From Ruminiclostridium hungatei (GTDB lineage Bacteria; Bacillota; Clostridia; Acetivibrionales; DSM-1351): a stretch of DNA of 64,000 nt. The position numbers and the translations under genes are program-made. Below are positions 35,060 to 46,621 of the stretch, piece after piece; positions within the stretch are counted from its first letter, which is position 1; the number at the start of each line of letters is the position of its first letter. The stretch lies in contig NZ_MZGX01000024.1 of assembly GCF_002051585.1 (NCBI RefSeq), forward strand, positions 31,034 to 95,033, in the 5' to 3' direction. Below the pieces are notes generated by a model that worked only from the letters and a program-made list of their open reading frames with translations, had not been told where the DNA came from and ran no database searches.

Positions 35060-36523
35060 ATGTGTGAATTAGGAGAATGCTTACAGTGTGAAAACCTTGA
35101 CTGCTTTGATGACAGAATGGACAAAATGCATGAAGAATGCGGAGTATTCGGGGTATATTCAACTGATAACAGTGATGTTGATGTTGCAGGGTTGACCTAT
35201 TACGGCTTGTATTCACTTCAGCACAGAGGTCAGGAAAGCGCCGGCATAGCAGTAAGTGACAAGGAAACAATCGTATTTCACAAGGATATGGGTCTGGTTC
35301 CTGAAATATTTGACAAGGTGGTTTTGACCCATCTCCAGGGAACCATGGCGGTAGGGCATGTCAGATATTCCACCACCGGCGCCAGCAGGCGCGAAAATGC
35401 ACAGCCCATAGTTGTAAGGTCCAGAAACGGTCAGATAGCTCTGGCCCACAACGGAAACATAGTCAACGCTTCGCTGCTGAGAGAGCAGATGGAAGATAAC
35501 GGAACCATATTCCAGACCACCAATGATACGGAAGTTCTGGTTAATCTGGTCACAAAACACGGTATTACCTCTGAAACCATAGAGGAAGCTGTTGAAAAAA
35601 TGATGAGGGATGTTAACGGCTCTTACGGGCTTATTTTGATGACAGCCAACAAAATGCTGGGAGTAAGGGACCCGTACGGAATACGTCCCCTTTGCATCGG
35701 AAAAACCTCCAATTCATATGTGATAGCCTCCGAATCCTGTGCACTTGATGCGGTCAATGCCGAATTCATACGCGATATAGAACCCGGTGAAATTGTAACT
35801 ATTGAAAACAATGAAATCACATCTATCAGAGCCTTCAACAATAAGGACACAAAGCTTTGCATCTTTGAATTCGTTTATTTTGCGCGACCTGACAGCGTTA
35901 TAGACGGTGCAAGTGTCCAGCAGTCCAGATATGAGGCGGGAAAACGCCTGGCCATAGAGCACCCCGTTGATGCGGATATTGTCATAGGTGTTCCGGATTC
36001 GGGAATTTCTGCCGCTATCGGATTTTCCAAGCAGACAGGTATCCCCTACGGTGAAGGAATTGTAAAAAACAGATATGTGGGAAGGACCTTTATCCAGCCA
36101 AGTCAGGGCATGAGAGAGGTGGCCGTCCGCATAAAGCACAATGCCATCAAGAAGACTGTGGAAGGCAAAAGAGTAGTAATAATAGATGATTCCATAGTAA
36201 GGGGCACCACCACAAGACGAATAGTAAAGATTCTCAAAAAGGCGGGCGCCAAAGAGGTACATATGAGAGTCAGCTCGCCTCCGTTAAAATTTCCCTGTTA
36301 TTTCGGAATAGATATATCATCAAGAAAAGAACTTGTTGCCGACAAGCTTTCGGTTGAAGAAATAAGAGAAATGATATGCTCCGATTCTCTGGGCTATTTG
36401 AGCCTGGAGGGTCTTCTGAAGACTCCGGTTGATTCCAGGTGCGGATTTTGTGCGGCCTGCCTCACCGGTGATTATCCAATAGAGGTACCTGCTGAAGGAG
36501 ATAAATTCAGTTGCGGCACCTGA
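35060..36523 (+). CDS. purF: Amidophosphoribosyltransferase
   Basis: 487 residues. It makes 5-phosphoribosylamine from PRPP and glutamine, the committed step. A propeptide of about 25 residues precedes the nucleophile Cys in HEECGVFGVY, exposed by cleavage as in the Bacillus-type enzyme. The PRPP-binding loop is VVIIDDSIVRGTT. Cysteines in RCGFCAACLTG near the C-terminus fit the [4Fe-4S] cluster of this class. RBS aaaaaggag precedes ATG 35060. Confidence 0.97.
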   Translation: MCELGECLQCENLDCFDDRMDKMHEECGVFGVYSTDNSDVDVAGLTYYGLYSLQHRGQESAGIAVSDKETIVFHKDMGLVPEIFDKVVLTHLQGTMAVGHVRYSTTGASRRENAQPIVVRSRNGQIALAHNGNIVNASLLREQMEDNGTIFQTTNDTEVLVNLVTKHGITSETIEEAVEKMMRDVNGSYGLILMTANKMLGVRDPYGIRPLCIGKTSNSYVIASESCALDAVNAEFIRDIEPGEIVTIENNEITSIRAFNNKDTKLCIFEFVYFARPDSVIDGASVQQSRYEAGKRLAIEHPVDADIVIGVPDSGISAAIGFSKQTGIPYGEGIVKNRYVGRTFIQPSQGMREVAVRIKHNAIKKTVEGKRVVIIDDSIVRGTTTRRIVKILKKAGAKEVHMRVSSPPLKFPCYFGIDISSRKELVADKLSVEEIREMICSDSLGYLSLEGLLKTPVDSRCGFCAACLTGDYPIEVPAEGDKFSCGT

Positions 36524-36664
36524 TCAGTTCATTAAAATTATTGAGAATTCAATAGACCTGAGTATGAACTTCCGGGCATTGCGGGGCATTTCGGTTCCCT
36601 GGGCGGGGCCCGGAAATAAATAATTATTCGATAGGCGCTGTAGGGCAGCGGAATGGAGGATTAA

Positions 36665-37687
36665 ATGACCACTTACAAAGATGCGGGCGTAGATGTTGAA
36701 GCCGGCTATGAATCGGTTAAATTGATAAAGGATCATGTGAAGCGTACCTTCAGACCTGAGGTTATGACTGAGCTGGGGGGCTTTGGAGGCCTGTTCAGCC
36801 TTGATAAATCAAAGTACCGGCAGCCGGTTCTGGTTTCCGGGACAGATGGTGTGGGTACCAAGCTCAAAATGGCTTTTTTGATGGAAAAACACGATACCGT
36901 GGGTATCGACTGCGTGGCCATGTGTGTAAACGATATAGTCTGCAGTGGTGCGGAGCCGCTTTTCTTCCTGGACTATGTTGCGGTGGGGAAAAACTACCCT
37001 GAAAAGGTAGCCGAGATAGTCAAGGGGGTTGCCGAGGGCTGTGTTTTGTCAGGCTGTTCGCTCATAGGCGGAGAGACTGCTGAAATGCCGGGCTTTTATC
37101 CTGTTGACGAGTACGATCTTGCTGGGTTTTCAGTGGGTATAGTGGATAAGGATAAAATAATTGACGGAAAAAATATAAAAGCAGGAGACAGGATTATAGG
37201 CCTTCCTTCTTCGGGAATTCACAGCAACGGGTATTCGCTGGTGCGTAAACTGATAAATCCCACCGAAAAGAATCTGAAGGAATATGTTGAAAAGCTGGGC
37301 TGTACTCTGGGTGAAGAGCTGCTTAAGCCAACAAGGATATACGTTAAGACCATACTGGCTTTAATTGAAAAATTCCAGATCAAGGGAATATCACATATAA
37401 CCGGCGGAGGTTTTATTGAGAACATTCCAAGGATGGTTCCCGCAGGTCTGAAGGTCAGCATTGAAGTGGGAAGCTGGCCTGTGCTTCCGGTATTTGATAT
37501 GCTCAGAGAATTGGGAAACATGAAGGACAAGGATATATTCAACACCTTCAACATGGGTATAGGCATGGTGCTGGCAGCAGCAGAGGAAGATGCCCCGGAG
37601 ATTGTGGATTACCTCAAATCTGTGGGAGAGGCCGCATATATTATCGGAACTGTTGCAGAGGGGGAAGCCGGGGTTGAATTGGTATAA
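36665..37687 (+). CDS. purM: Phosphoribosylformylglycinamidine cyclo-ligase (AIR synthetase)
   Basis: 340 residues. It converts FGAM to AIR with ATP. Family motifs: [39 protein letters not shown] and [16 protein letters not shown] 36665, RBS tggagg. A gap of 141 bp after purF contains an 8-bp stem (ttccgggc / gcccggaa, 36570-36615), perhaps an mRNA processing or stabilising structure. Confidence 0.97.
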   Translation: MTTYKDAGVDVEAGYESVKLIKDHVKRTFRPEVMTELGGFGGLFSLDKSKYRQPVLVSGTDGVGTKLKMAFLMEKHDTVGIDCVAMCVNDIVCSGAEPLFFLDYVAVGKNYPEKVAEIVKGVAEGCVLSGCSLIGGETAEMPGFYPVDEYDLAGFSVGIVDKDKIIDGKNIKAGDRIIGLPSSGIHSNGYSLVRKLINPTEKNLKEYVEKLGCTLGEELLKPTRIYVKTILALIEKFQIKGISHITGGGFIENIPRMVPAGLKVSIEVGSWPVLPVFDMLRELGNMKDKDIFNTFNMGIGMVLAAAEEDAPEIVDYLKSVGEAAYIIGTVAEGEAGVELV

Positions 37688-37747
37688 AATTGCGTTCCGG
37701 CCCGGACCTACATCCGAGGACAATATATACGGGGAGTTGAAGCAGAT

Positions 37748-38374
37748 ATGCTTAGGATAGGCGTATTGGTATCAGGAGGCGGTTCAAACCTTCAGGCGAT
37801 TATAGATAAAATCCAAAACGGATACATAAAAAATGCAGAAGTTGTAACTGTTGTGTCCAGCAAGCCCGATGCATATGCTCTGGAGAGGGCAAAAAAATAC
37901 GGTATAAATGGTACCTGCATTTCAAGAAAAGCCTTCAATAATATTGATGAATACGATGAGGCGCTTATAGGCCACTTCAGGGAGCATTCCGTGGAGTTGA
38001 TAGTCATGGCCGGCTTCCTGTCAATTTTGGGAGAACGCTTTAACAGGTTTTATTCAAACAGGGTGATTAATATCCATCCGTCACTTATTCCTTCCTTTTG
38101 CGGGAAGGGCTTCTACGGGATAATACCTCACAGGCAGGTGCTGGAGTCAGGAGTGAAAGTGACCGGGGCCACAGTCCACTTTGTAGAGCTGGAAGCCGAT
38201 ACCGGGCCAATCATACTGCAAAAGGCGGTGTATGTGGAGGAAGGGGATACCCCTGAAAGCCTTCAGAAAAGAGTTATGGAGCAGGCGGAGTGGGAAATAC
38301 TGCCGGAGGCTATAAAGCTATACGCCGAACACAGGCTTGTAATTGAAGGAAAAAGAGTTCGCATAGTCAGTTAA
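37748..38374 (+). CDS. purN: Phosphoribosylglycinamide formyltransferase
   Basis: 208 residues. It formylates GAR using 10-formyl-tetrahydrofolate. Motifs: LVSGGGSNLQAIID near the N-terminus, the catalytic block INIHPSLIPSF and the following VTGATVHFVE with the essential His and Asp (DTGPI). ATG 37748, RBS gggag. It is followed after 21 bp by purD instead of the purH gene often found here. Confidence 0.96.
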   Translation: MLRIGVLVSGGGSNLQAIIDKIQNGYIKNAEVVTVVSSKPDAYALERAKKYGINGTCISRKAFNNIDEYDEALIGHFREHSVELIVMAGFLSILGERFNRFYSNRVINIHPSLIPSFCGKGFYGIIPHRQVLESGVKVTGATVHFVELEADTGPIILQKAVYVEEGDTPESLQKRVMEQAEWEILPEAIKLYAEHRLVIEGKRVRIVS

Positions 38375-38395
38375 CCAGTAAATGGAGGTATCTTT

Positions 38396-39655
38396 ATGAA
38401 GGTTTTGGTAGTAGGCAGTGGAGGAAGAGAGCACACGATAATATGGAAGCTTTCACAGAACAGGAAGATAAGTGAATTGTACTGTGCTCCCGGAAACGGA
38501 GGCATCTCGGCATTGGCTGTCTGTGTTCCCATAAAAGCCACTGATATTGATGGAATAGTAAATTTCTCAAAAGAGAACAGCATAGATTTTGTAATGGTAG
38601 CACCGGATGACCCCCTGGTGGCGGGCATGGTGGATGCGCTTCAGGAGGCCGGCATCAGAGCCTTCGGGCCTGTCAAGGCTGCTGCAATTATTGAAGGCAG
38701 CAAGTCCTTTTCAAAGGACCTTATGAGGAAATACGGCATACCTACAGCAGGGTATGAGGTTTTTGACAGCAGTGAAGCGGCGCTCCGCTACCTGGACACC
38801 TGCAGTGCGCCTGTGGTTGTAAAGGCGGACGGCCTGGCACTGGGCAAGGGTGTTATTATTGCCCAGTCTGTTGACGAGGCCAAAGCCGCCGTTAAGAATA
38901 TAATGAATGACAAGGTGTTTGGCGAGGCGGGAAACAGGGTTGTAATAGAGGAATTCATACAGGGGCCGGAAGTGTCAATATTGGCCTTTACCGACGGCAA
39001 GACCGTAGTCCCCATGGTATCTTCCCAGGATCACAAGAGAGTATTTGATAAGGATCAGGGACCGAATACCGGAGGTATGGGTACTTTCTCCCCCAGCCGG
39101 ATATACGGCCAAAAGCTGGCGGAGCAATGCATGAAGGAAATATTTCTGCCCACCATGGAGGCCATGAACAAGGAAGGCCGCAAATTCAAGGGAATTTTAT
39201 ACTTCGGACTTATGATAACCAAGGACGGGCCCAAGGTCATAGAATACAACGCCCGCTTCGGAGATCCTGAGACACAGGTTGTACTGCCAAGGCTTAAAAC
39301 CGATCTTCTGGATATATTTGATGCAATCATTGATGAAAAGCTTTCCGACATAAAAATAGAGTGGAGTGACAATGCCGCTGTTTGTGTTATAGCAGCATCA
39401 GGAGGTTATCCGGGCAAGTATGCCACAGGTTTCGAGATAAGCGGCCTGGAGGCGGCAGAGGCCGATGGGGACACAATTGTTTTCCATGCAGGAACAACTT
39501 ATGCCGACGGCAGGTTCCGTACCGCCGGAGGAAGAGTGCTGGGCGTCACTGCCGTGGAGGAAAACATGGACAAGGCCATTGCCAGGGCGTATGCCGGCAT
39601 TGAAAAAATCAAATTTGAAGGCATGCACTACAGGAAGGATATAGGAAGAAAATAA
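38396..39655 (+). CDS. purD: Phosphoribosylamine-glycine ligase
   Basis: 419 residues of the ATP-grasp superfamily. It joins phosphoribosylamine and glycine. The N-terminus is MKVLVVGSGGREHTIIWKL; ATP-grasp features include VVKADGLALGKGV, PNTGGMGTFSPS and EYNARFGDPETQ. RBS tggagg before ATG 38396. It is the last gene of the pur operon; a terminator follows. Confidence 0.97.
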   Translation: MKVLVVGSGGREHTIIWKLSQNRKISELYCAPGNGGISALAVCVPIKATDIDGIVNFSKENSIDFVMVAPDDPLVAGMVDALQEAGIRAFGPVKAAAIIEGSKSFSKDLMRKYGIPTAGYEVFDSSEAALRYLDTCSAPVVVKADGLALGKGVIIAQSVDEAKAAVKNIMNDKVFGEAGNRVVIEEFIQGPEVSILAFTDGKTVVPMVSSQDHKRVFDKDQGPNTGGMGTFSPSRIYGQKLAEQCMKEIFLPTMEAMNKEGRKFKGILYFGLMITKDGPKVIEYNARFGDPETQVVLPRLKTDLLDIFDAIIDEKLSDIKIEWSDNAAVCVIAASGGYPGKYATGFEISGLEAAEADGDTIVFHAGTTYADGRFRTAGGRVLGVTAVEENMDKAIARAYAGIEKIKFEGMHYRKDIGRK

Positions 39656-39710
39656 TATTCTCAGGCTGTATGCCTGCAATCTGAAAATATAGATTTTAAA
39701 GAGGCTTATG

Positions 39711-39740
39711 CCCCAAATCCCAAAAGGGGTTTGGGGTTTT
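39711..39740 (+). terminator. Terminator of the purine operon
   Basis: A 10-bp stem with one U-G pair (ccccaaatcc / gggtttgggg), a 6-nt loop and a short T tract, 56 bp after purD. Confidence 0.8.
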
Positions 39741-39893
39741 CACAATTACGGAAGCATTATATTTCAAGTATTTTACAACGTAGGTTTTTACAATTTTTAA
39801 TAGATAGTTAATATTTTTATGCTATAATAACAGATATATTATAATGCAGGGTTTAAACCAATATAGCCATATTTACAGTAGAGGGATATACCA

Positions 39894-40526
39894 ATGGGAG
39901 TTACAGGCTTGAAAATAGGAATTTGCGGAGGGACCTTTGACCCGGTTCATACTGCCCATCTGGCAGTTGCAGAATTGGTAAAAAGTGAATACGGTCTTGA
40001 CAAGGTATTGTTTATACCGTCAGGCATGCCCCCTCATAAGGATTTGCAAAATGTGACCGGGCCGGTGCACAGGCTGAAAATGGTTCAGTGCGCGGTGAGC
40101 TCCAATCCCGGCTTTGAAGCTGTTTCCCTGGAAATTGAAAGGTCGGGCTACACCTATACTGTGGATACTCTCAAGGAATTGCACGGGATATATCCGGAAG
40201 GGACGGAGTTCAGCTATATTATTGGTGCAGACGTTGTAATGGATCTTTTGACATGGAGAAATGCACGGGAGGTATTTGCTCTCACAGGGTTTATTGCAGT
40301 CATGAGGCCGGGGTTTTCCGACGAAGCCTTTAACAGCCGGCTTGCAGATCTGAAGGAAAATTACCGTGTCAATATAAGCTGTATGGAGATACCCTTGTTG
40401 GATATTTCCTCCACGTATATCAGAGAAAGGGTCAAGGCGGGGAAGTCCGTTAAATATCTTGTCGACCAAAAGGTTGAAGAATATATTGAGGAAAACCACC
40501 TGTATAAAAAGGAAGACCGGCTATGA
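39894..40526 (+). CDS. nadD: Nicotinate-nucleotide adenylyltransferase
   Basis: 210 residues, NAD biosynthesis. It has the nucleotidyltransferase motif GGTFDPVHTAHL and the C-terminal ISSTYIRERV. ATG 39894 with agaggga upstream is used; a TTG at 39909 (MKIGICGG, gggag upstream) is an alternative. It overlaps yqeK by ATGA. nadD-yqeK-LytR_C-rsfS is a common Firmicutes order. Confidence 0.95.
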   Translation: MGVTGLKIGICGGTFDPVHTAHLAVAELVKSEYGLDKVLFIPSGMPPHKDLQNVTGPVHRLKMVQCAVSSNPGFEAVSLEIERSGYTYTVDTLKELHGIYPEGTEFSYIIGADVVMDLLTWRNAREVFALTGFIAVMRPGFSDEAFNSRLADLKENYRVNISCMEIPLLDISSTYIRERVKAGKSVKYLVDQKVEEYIEENHLYKKEDRL

Positions 40527-41119
40527 AGCTAGACCAGATGGATATTTTATTAAAGCAGGCGTTAAAACCAGGAAGGTATGTTCATTCGGTAAATACCATG
40601 AAGGAAGCTGTCCGCTTGGCAGGACATTATGGTGAGGATGTTGATTCGGCAGCTATTGCAGGGCTTTTGCATGACTGTGCTAAAAATCTTAATGATGAGC
40701 AGACCCTTGAGTACTGCAGCAATTATGGAATAAACCTCAGCCGGCTTGAGCAAAAACAGGTTTTTCTGATGCACGGAGCAGTTGGCGCAGTGATTGCGCG
40801 GGAAAAGTACGGAGTTGAAAATGAGGCTGTACTGAATGCCATCAAATATCATACTACCGGTTATGGCAGTATGAGCATGCTGGATAAAATAATATTGCTG
40901 GCTGATTTTATTGAACCGGGCAGGAAGCACAGTGAGGTTGACAATGCCAGAAAGCTGGCGTATATAGATATAAACAGGGCTTTGATAAGTGCTTTTGACA
41001 GCACCATCAGGTATGTCATGAACAGGAAGGGCTTGATTCACCCTTCTACCATAGAGGCCAGAAACAATATACTGATGCTGATTTCTTACGGACACACAGA
41101 TTTGGAATTTAAGGGGTAA
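40523..41119 (+). CDS. yqeK: HD-domain diadenosine tetraphosphate hydrolase YqeK
   Basis: 198 residues. An HD hydrolase with H near the N-terminus (RYVHSVNTM), the HD pair in GLLHDCAKN, and YHTTGYGSMSMLDKIILLADFIEPGR. Family members hydrolyse Ap4A symmetrically. The start ATG 40523 overlaps the nadD stop. Confidence 0.93.
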   Translation: MKLDQMDILLKQALKPGRYVHSVNTMKEAVRLAGHYGEDVDSAAIAGLLHDCAKNLNDEQTLEYCSNYGINLSRLEQKQVFLMHGAVGAVIAREKYGVENEAVLNAIKYHTTGYGSMSMLDKIILLADFIEPGRKHSEVDNARKLAYIDINRALISAFDSTIRYVMNRKGLIHPSTIEARNNILMLISYGHTDLEFKG

Positions 41120-41132
41120 AAATATAGGTGTT

Positions 41133-41648
41133 ATGAATAAAATTATTAAGTTTACATTTTATGGAGTTGGAACTTTTTTGCTGCTGTTTTCATCAATTAT
41201 AGTAGGGGCAAATTTTGTCAGAGATTCCGGTGTATTTGACAAGGAGATTGTTGAGGTGAAAAAGCAGCCTCAAAATGTACAAGCGGCTACAAGCTCCACA
41301 CCGAAAAAAATAATTGTTGATAGTGATTCTTCAAAGGGGCCGGCAAAAGATACCCCGTCGGTATCAACAACGGTGAACAACAAGAAACTGGTAATAGAAG
41401 TTATCAACTGCACTGACAAAGGCGGACTTGCCGAGGATACCAGGGAAATGCTTGAGGCACAGGGCTATACCGTAAGTGCCGGAACTGGTGCCGAAAAGCA
41501 GGGGACGTCAAAGATTATAATCAGAAAAAAGGGTGTAAAGACAGATGTAATAAAAAATGTTTTAAAAATTATGGTTGAAAAGGAAGAACTTCAACCTGAC
41601 TCAAGATATGACGTTACAATCATATTGGGAAGTGATTTTAATCCGTAG
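41133..41648 (+). CDS. LytR_C-domain membrane-anchored protein
   Basis: 171 residues. An N-terminal membrane anchor (about 8-27) and a Ser/Thr/Lys-rich linker precede a C-terminal domain of about 85 residues starting KKLVIEVINCTDKGGLAED, which fits the LytR C-terminal domain. It lacks the LytR-CpsA-Psr catalytic domain. In many Firmicutes such a gene sits between yqeK and rsfS. It probably acts at the cell surface; the role is unknown. Confidence 0.75.
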   Translation: MNKIIKFTFYGVGTFLLLFSSIIVGANFVRDSGVFDKEIVEVKKQPQNVQAATSSTPKKIIVDSDSSKGPAKDTPSVSTTVNNKKLVIEVINCTDKGGLAEDTREMLEAQGYTVSAGTGAEKQGTSKIIIRKKGVKTDVIKNVLKIMVEKEELQPDSRYDVTIILGSDFNP

Positions 41649-41652
41649 TGGT

Positions 41653-41744
41653 CTGTAACATCTAAAACGTATATTGCCGGCGAGGAAAATTTCTGCAGGA
41701 TAAGGCGGAGGACGAAGGCAATATGTGACTTTTAGGTGTTACAG
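41653..41744. repeat. Palindromic repeat element between the LytR_C gene and rsfS
   Basis: An imperfect inverted repeat of about 28 bp per arm (left ctgtaacatctaaaac, right cttttaggtgttacag; inner atattgcc / ggcaatat) encloses a core with gcaggataaggcggagga. The core resembles that of the element at 18607-18705. No gene lies in this 157-bp gap. Confidence 0.7.
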
Positions 41745-41805
41745 AGTACTAGGTTAAAGCCTTAAAAAATTGAATAAAATAACGCTTAGGACGAGGTGCA
41801 AACAT

Positions 41806-42147
41806 TTGGATTCAAAAAAATTGGTGGAGAAGATAGTAGCTTTAATGGAAGAAAAGAAGGCCAGGGATATAAGTATAATTAACATTGAAAGTATAACGGA
41901 AATTGCAGACTATTTTGTAATTTGCAGCGGAACTTCAACTACTCATATCAAGTCCATAGCTGATGAAGTGGAGTTCAAGCTGGGGGAAGCAGGGCTTCAG
42001 ACTTACCATAAGGAAGGCTACGATACGGCCCGGTGGATACTGCTGGACTACGCGGATGTTGTTATTCACGTATTCCACCAGGAGGACAGAGGCTTCTACA
42101 ATTTAGAAAGGCTTTGGTCAGATGGAGTATTGACTAATATAAGATAG
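41806..42147 (+). CDS. rsfS: Ribosomal silencing factor
   Basis: 113 residues, RsfS/Iojap family. It binds ribosomal protein L14 and blocks subunit joining under starvation. Motifs: DISIINIESITEIADYFVIC, TYHKEGYDTARWILLDY and VIHVFHQEDRGFYNLERLW. TTG 41806 is preferred (RBS gaggtg, spacing 7); TTG 41770 has no RBS. Confidence 0.94.
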   Translation: MDSKKLVEKIVALMEEKKARDISIINIESITEIADYFVICSGTSTTHIKSIADEVEFKLGEAGLQTYHKEGYDTARWILLDYADVVIHVFHQEDRGFYNLERLWSDGVLTNIR

Positions 42148-42149
42148 TT

Positions 42150-43508
42150 ATGGTTGTTGATGAAAATAATATAACAGGAAGCATATTTAAGGTAGCTGTT
42201 CCGGCGGTAGTGGAACAGCTACTAATTATGATTGTAGGTGTTGTTTCACTGGCCTTCGTGGGACATTTAAGCAATGAGGCTGTTACGGCCGTGGGCTTTA
42301 TTAATTCACTGTTTGGATTTATACAGGTGTTTTTTGTAGCCTTGTCCACAGGTTGTACAGTTATCATAGCAAGGCTTATAGGCGAAGGCGATACCAAAAG
42401 TGCAAAAGCGGCCATAAAGGAATGTGTGTTGATAGGTTTTGCCGCTGCGCTGGTATTTTCAGTAATTCTTATCCTGCTTGCACGGCCGGTTATTTCCGCG
42501 TTTTTCAGCGGGGCTGAAAAAGTTATTGTAGATATGGCCGCCCACTATTTTAAAATTACCCTTATCACCCTTCCCCTTTTGTTCACAAACATAATCATAA
42601 GCGGCTCTCTGAGAGGTTCCGGAGATACAAAAACGCCCATGTTGATTGCAAATGTGGTAAATATATTGAACATTGTTCTGAGTTATGTTTTAATATATGG
42701 GGTTAGCATTGGTAATCTGACAATTGAGAAAAGAGGCATTACCGGTGCGGCAATCGCGGTCTGTATTTCCAGAGGAGTAGGAGGAGTGCTCAGTCTGCTT
42801 GTGGTTTTAAGCAGACCTGTTTTGTTAGCCTTCAGCTTGAAAGGAAAGCTTGCGTTTGATTTTCAACTGCTCAAGAGAATTCTTCACGTTGGAATTCCTG
42901 CTTCCATGGAACAGCTTATAATGCAGGGAGGCTTTCTCCTGCTGCAGGTGGTCATATCGCGAATGGGCACGGAGGCTTCTACTGTATATCAGATTGTTAT
43001 GTCTATCAATTCCATGTGCTTTGTTCCCATTTTTGGTTTTGGCCTTTCTGCAACAACAATAGTGGGGCAGAGTCTGGGTGCAAAACGGATAGACCTGGCC
43101 AGAAAAGCCGGATGGAAGACGGTGAAGATATGTCTTGTAATTACAGTGGCGCTTTCCAGCCTCCTGTTTATATTTGCAGGAAGCCTGATTCGGATATATA
43201 CAAGTGATCCGGCCATTATAGCCATAGGCACCGGAGCTATAAGAATATTCAGCTTTTCCCAGCCTTTTGTGTCAATTGTAACGGTGGTTTCAAATGCACT
43301 GCGGGGAGCAGGAGACATTATTTATGTCATGCTTACAAGCTTTGTGGGCATCTGGTGCTTCAGAGTGTTTCTGACCTTTTTGCTGGGGCTGGAACTGCGT
43401 GTGGGTATCACTGCCGCATGGATTGCCCTGACACTGGATTTTTCCATAAGATCGGTGATGTACCTTACAAGATTCAGGAAGGGAAAATGGGCAAATATAT
43501 CAATATAA
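42150..43508 (+). CDS. MATE-family multidrug/sodium antiporter
   Basis: 452 residues with about 12 hydrophobic segments. Characteristic MATE stretches include PAVVEQLLIMIVGVVSLAFVG, GSLRGSGDTKTPM, GIPASMEQLI, FGLSATTIVGQSLGAK and NALRGAGDIIYVM. It exports cationic drugs or metabolites with Na+ or H+. It starts 2 bp after the rsfS stop, without a clear RBS, so translation is probably coupled. The 207-bp tandem duplication begins at its stop codon. Confidence 0.9.
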   Translation: MVVDENNITGSIFKVAVPAVVEQLLIMIVGVVSLAFVGHLSNEAVTAVGFINSLFGFIQVFFVALSTGCTVIIARLIGEGDTKSAKAAIKECVLIGFAAALVFSVILILLARPVISAFFSGAEKVIVDMAAHYFKITLITLPLLFTNIIISGSLRGSGDTKTPMLIANVVNILNIVLSYVLIYGVSIGNLTIEKRGITGAAIAVCISRGVGGVLSLLVVLSRPVLLAFSLKGKLAFDFQLLKRILHVGIPASMEQLIMQGGFLLLQVVISRMGTEASTVYQIVMSINSMCFVPIFGFGLSATTIVGQSLGAKRIDLARKAGWKTVKICLVITVALSSLLFIFAGSLIRIYTSDPAIIAIGTGAIRIFSFSQPFVSIVTVVSNALRGAGDIIYVMLTSFVGIWCFRVFLTFLLGLELRVGITAAWIALTLDFSIRSVMYLTRFRKGKWANISI

Positions 43509-43713
43509 GATTTGAAAAACTTTCAGACTGCCCAGGTGCCGATTTTTTAAGTCAAAATGAAGAAAATAATAAGAAAGCAGTTGTGAAGAGAAAATTATGT
43601 TTTATTAACATATAAATAAAAAAATCAATGGCACGGGCAATGAAACGGATTTTATCCCATTTGTGACAAGGGGTGAATTCACTTCAGCCCTTGTGGGAAA
43701 TGGAGACTTCTGA
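43507..43713 (+). repeat. Tandem direct repeat, unit 1 (207 bp)
   Basis: Bases 43507-43706 are about 99% identical to 43714-43913 (two differences seen: c/t at 43540 and g/c at 43695). The offset is 207 bp. The unit begins at the MATE stop codon and holds an AT-rich stretch and an inverted repeat (acaaggg ... cccttgt). Confidence 0.93.
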
Positions 43714-45534
<1,821 letters not shown>

Positions 45535-45648
45535 AAAAGTGAGTATTGCATAACAGCAGAAGGCTGAAGGCAGTATAAACGACGGGATTGCTTCCCGTAC
45601 TAAATTTTTAAAATTGATTGCTCACAGAGTTCTTGTTGAAATTGTAAG

Positions 45649-45758
45649 GTACAGCACAAATATTCAATAACCGTCGCAGCAACTCCACCTTCCGGGTCTC
45701 GGGTGCTGTATCAAAGTGACATCCTGTCACTTTGCCGATAAAAATATTTGTGCTGTAC
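45649..45758. repeat. Structured palindromic element in a gene-free stretch
   Basis: A perfect 16-bp inverted repeat (gtacagcacaaatatt / aatatttgtgctgtac; arms 45649-45664 and 45743-45758) encloses a second hairpin, aaagtgaca-tcc-tgtcacttt (45713-45733). The whole gap 45535-45955 has no gene. It resembles a small mobile palindrome or a structured RNA; there is no sign of coding. Confidence 0.65.
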
Positions 45759-45955
45759 AAAGTCCATTTTATAAGGATTTATTAACGAAGTTTTTAGGCT
45801 AGACTCTACAATTTCAAACAAGAATTTTGTATCAAGCTTCCAATTTAATAAAATTGTACTCGCCCAAGTCAATAAATTTTGTACTGATATATTCAGCAAT
45901 TCTGGCTTGGTTATCCATTGCTTTTTTACATTAAGCTGTGTTAGACAATATTGTC

Positions 45956-46510
45956 TCATTTTGCGTATTGTATTTGCTGATGAAACTCATCATCTGTTAA
46001 TCCGTACAGGATTTCATCATAAAACTTACCGTCAACAAAAACTGTTTTCCTTCGACGTCCTTCAACTGCCAGCCCAATCTTTTCACAAAGTTTATTTGAA
46101 GAAGTATTATACTCATAAACACTTGCATTAAATTTACAAAATCTCATTTGGTCAAAATAATACCTTAATATTATTGACAAAGCCTCATAAGCATAACCTT
46201 TATGTTGATATTCAGGTTTAATAAACATTCCGCAAGTGAAAACTCCAACTCGTCTGTCTGTTATAGATGGAGTTGCCATTCCAACTTTATTATTATCATT
46301 GTCCACTATTATAAGAAAGGGACTATCGTTATCATTTCCTTTTAATGATTGATTGAGAGCAAAGTCCTTACTTGCATTTTGCGACATTGGTATCCTTATA
46401 TCTGATTCATATTTTTGTATCGTTGCATCTTGAAGAGCCTCAAAAAACAAATCATAATCTTCTGGTTCAATTGCTCTTAATGTAATTTTCTCACCTTTCC
46501 AAAAATTCAT
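45956..46510 (-). CDS. GNAT-family N-acetyltransferase (RimJ/RimL-like)
   Basis: 184 residues. FWKGEKITLRAIEPEDYDLF at the N-terminus is typical of the RimJ/RimL group, and YQHKGYAYEALSIILRYYF carries the acetyl-CoA-binding pattern (Q/R-x-x-G-x-G/A). The acceptor is unknown (protein N-terminus or a small molecule). A purine-rich RBS (ggggtgcagg) precedes the start. The region around it is more AT-rich than the housekeeping blocks, consistent with accessory DNA. Confidence 0.85.
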   Translation of the reverse strand: MNFWKGEKITLRAIEPEDYDLFFEALQDATIQKYESDIRIPMSQNASKDFALNQSLKGNDNDSPFLIIVDNDNNKVGMATPSITDRRVGVFTCGMFIKPEYQHKGYAYEALSIILRYYFDQMRFCKFNASVYEYNTSSNKLCEKIGLAVEGRRRKTVFVDGKFYDEILYGLTDDEFHQQIQYAK

Positions 46511-46621
46511 GCCTGCACCCCTATATTAATATAATCATTACTTCACAATATCTTACAAATACAAAGTACTTGTTATTCTAATGCTATCTCCAATTATATG
46601 CATATGTCAAGCTTATGAAAA

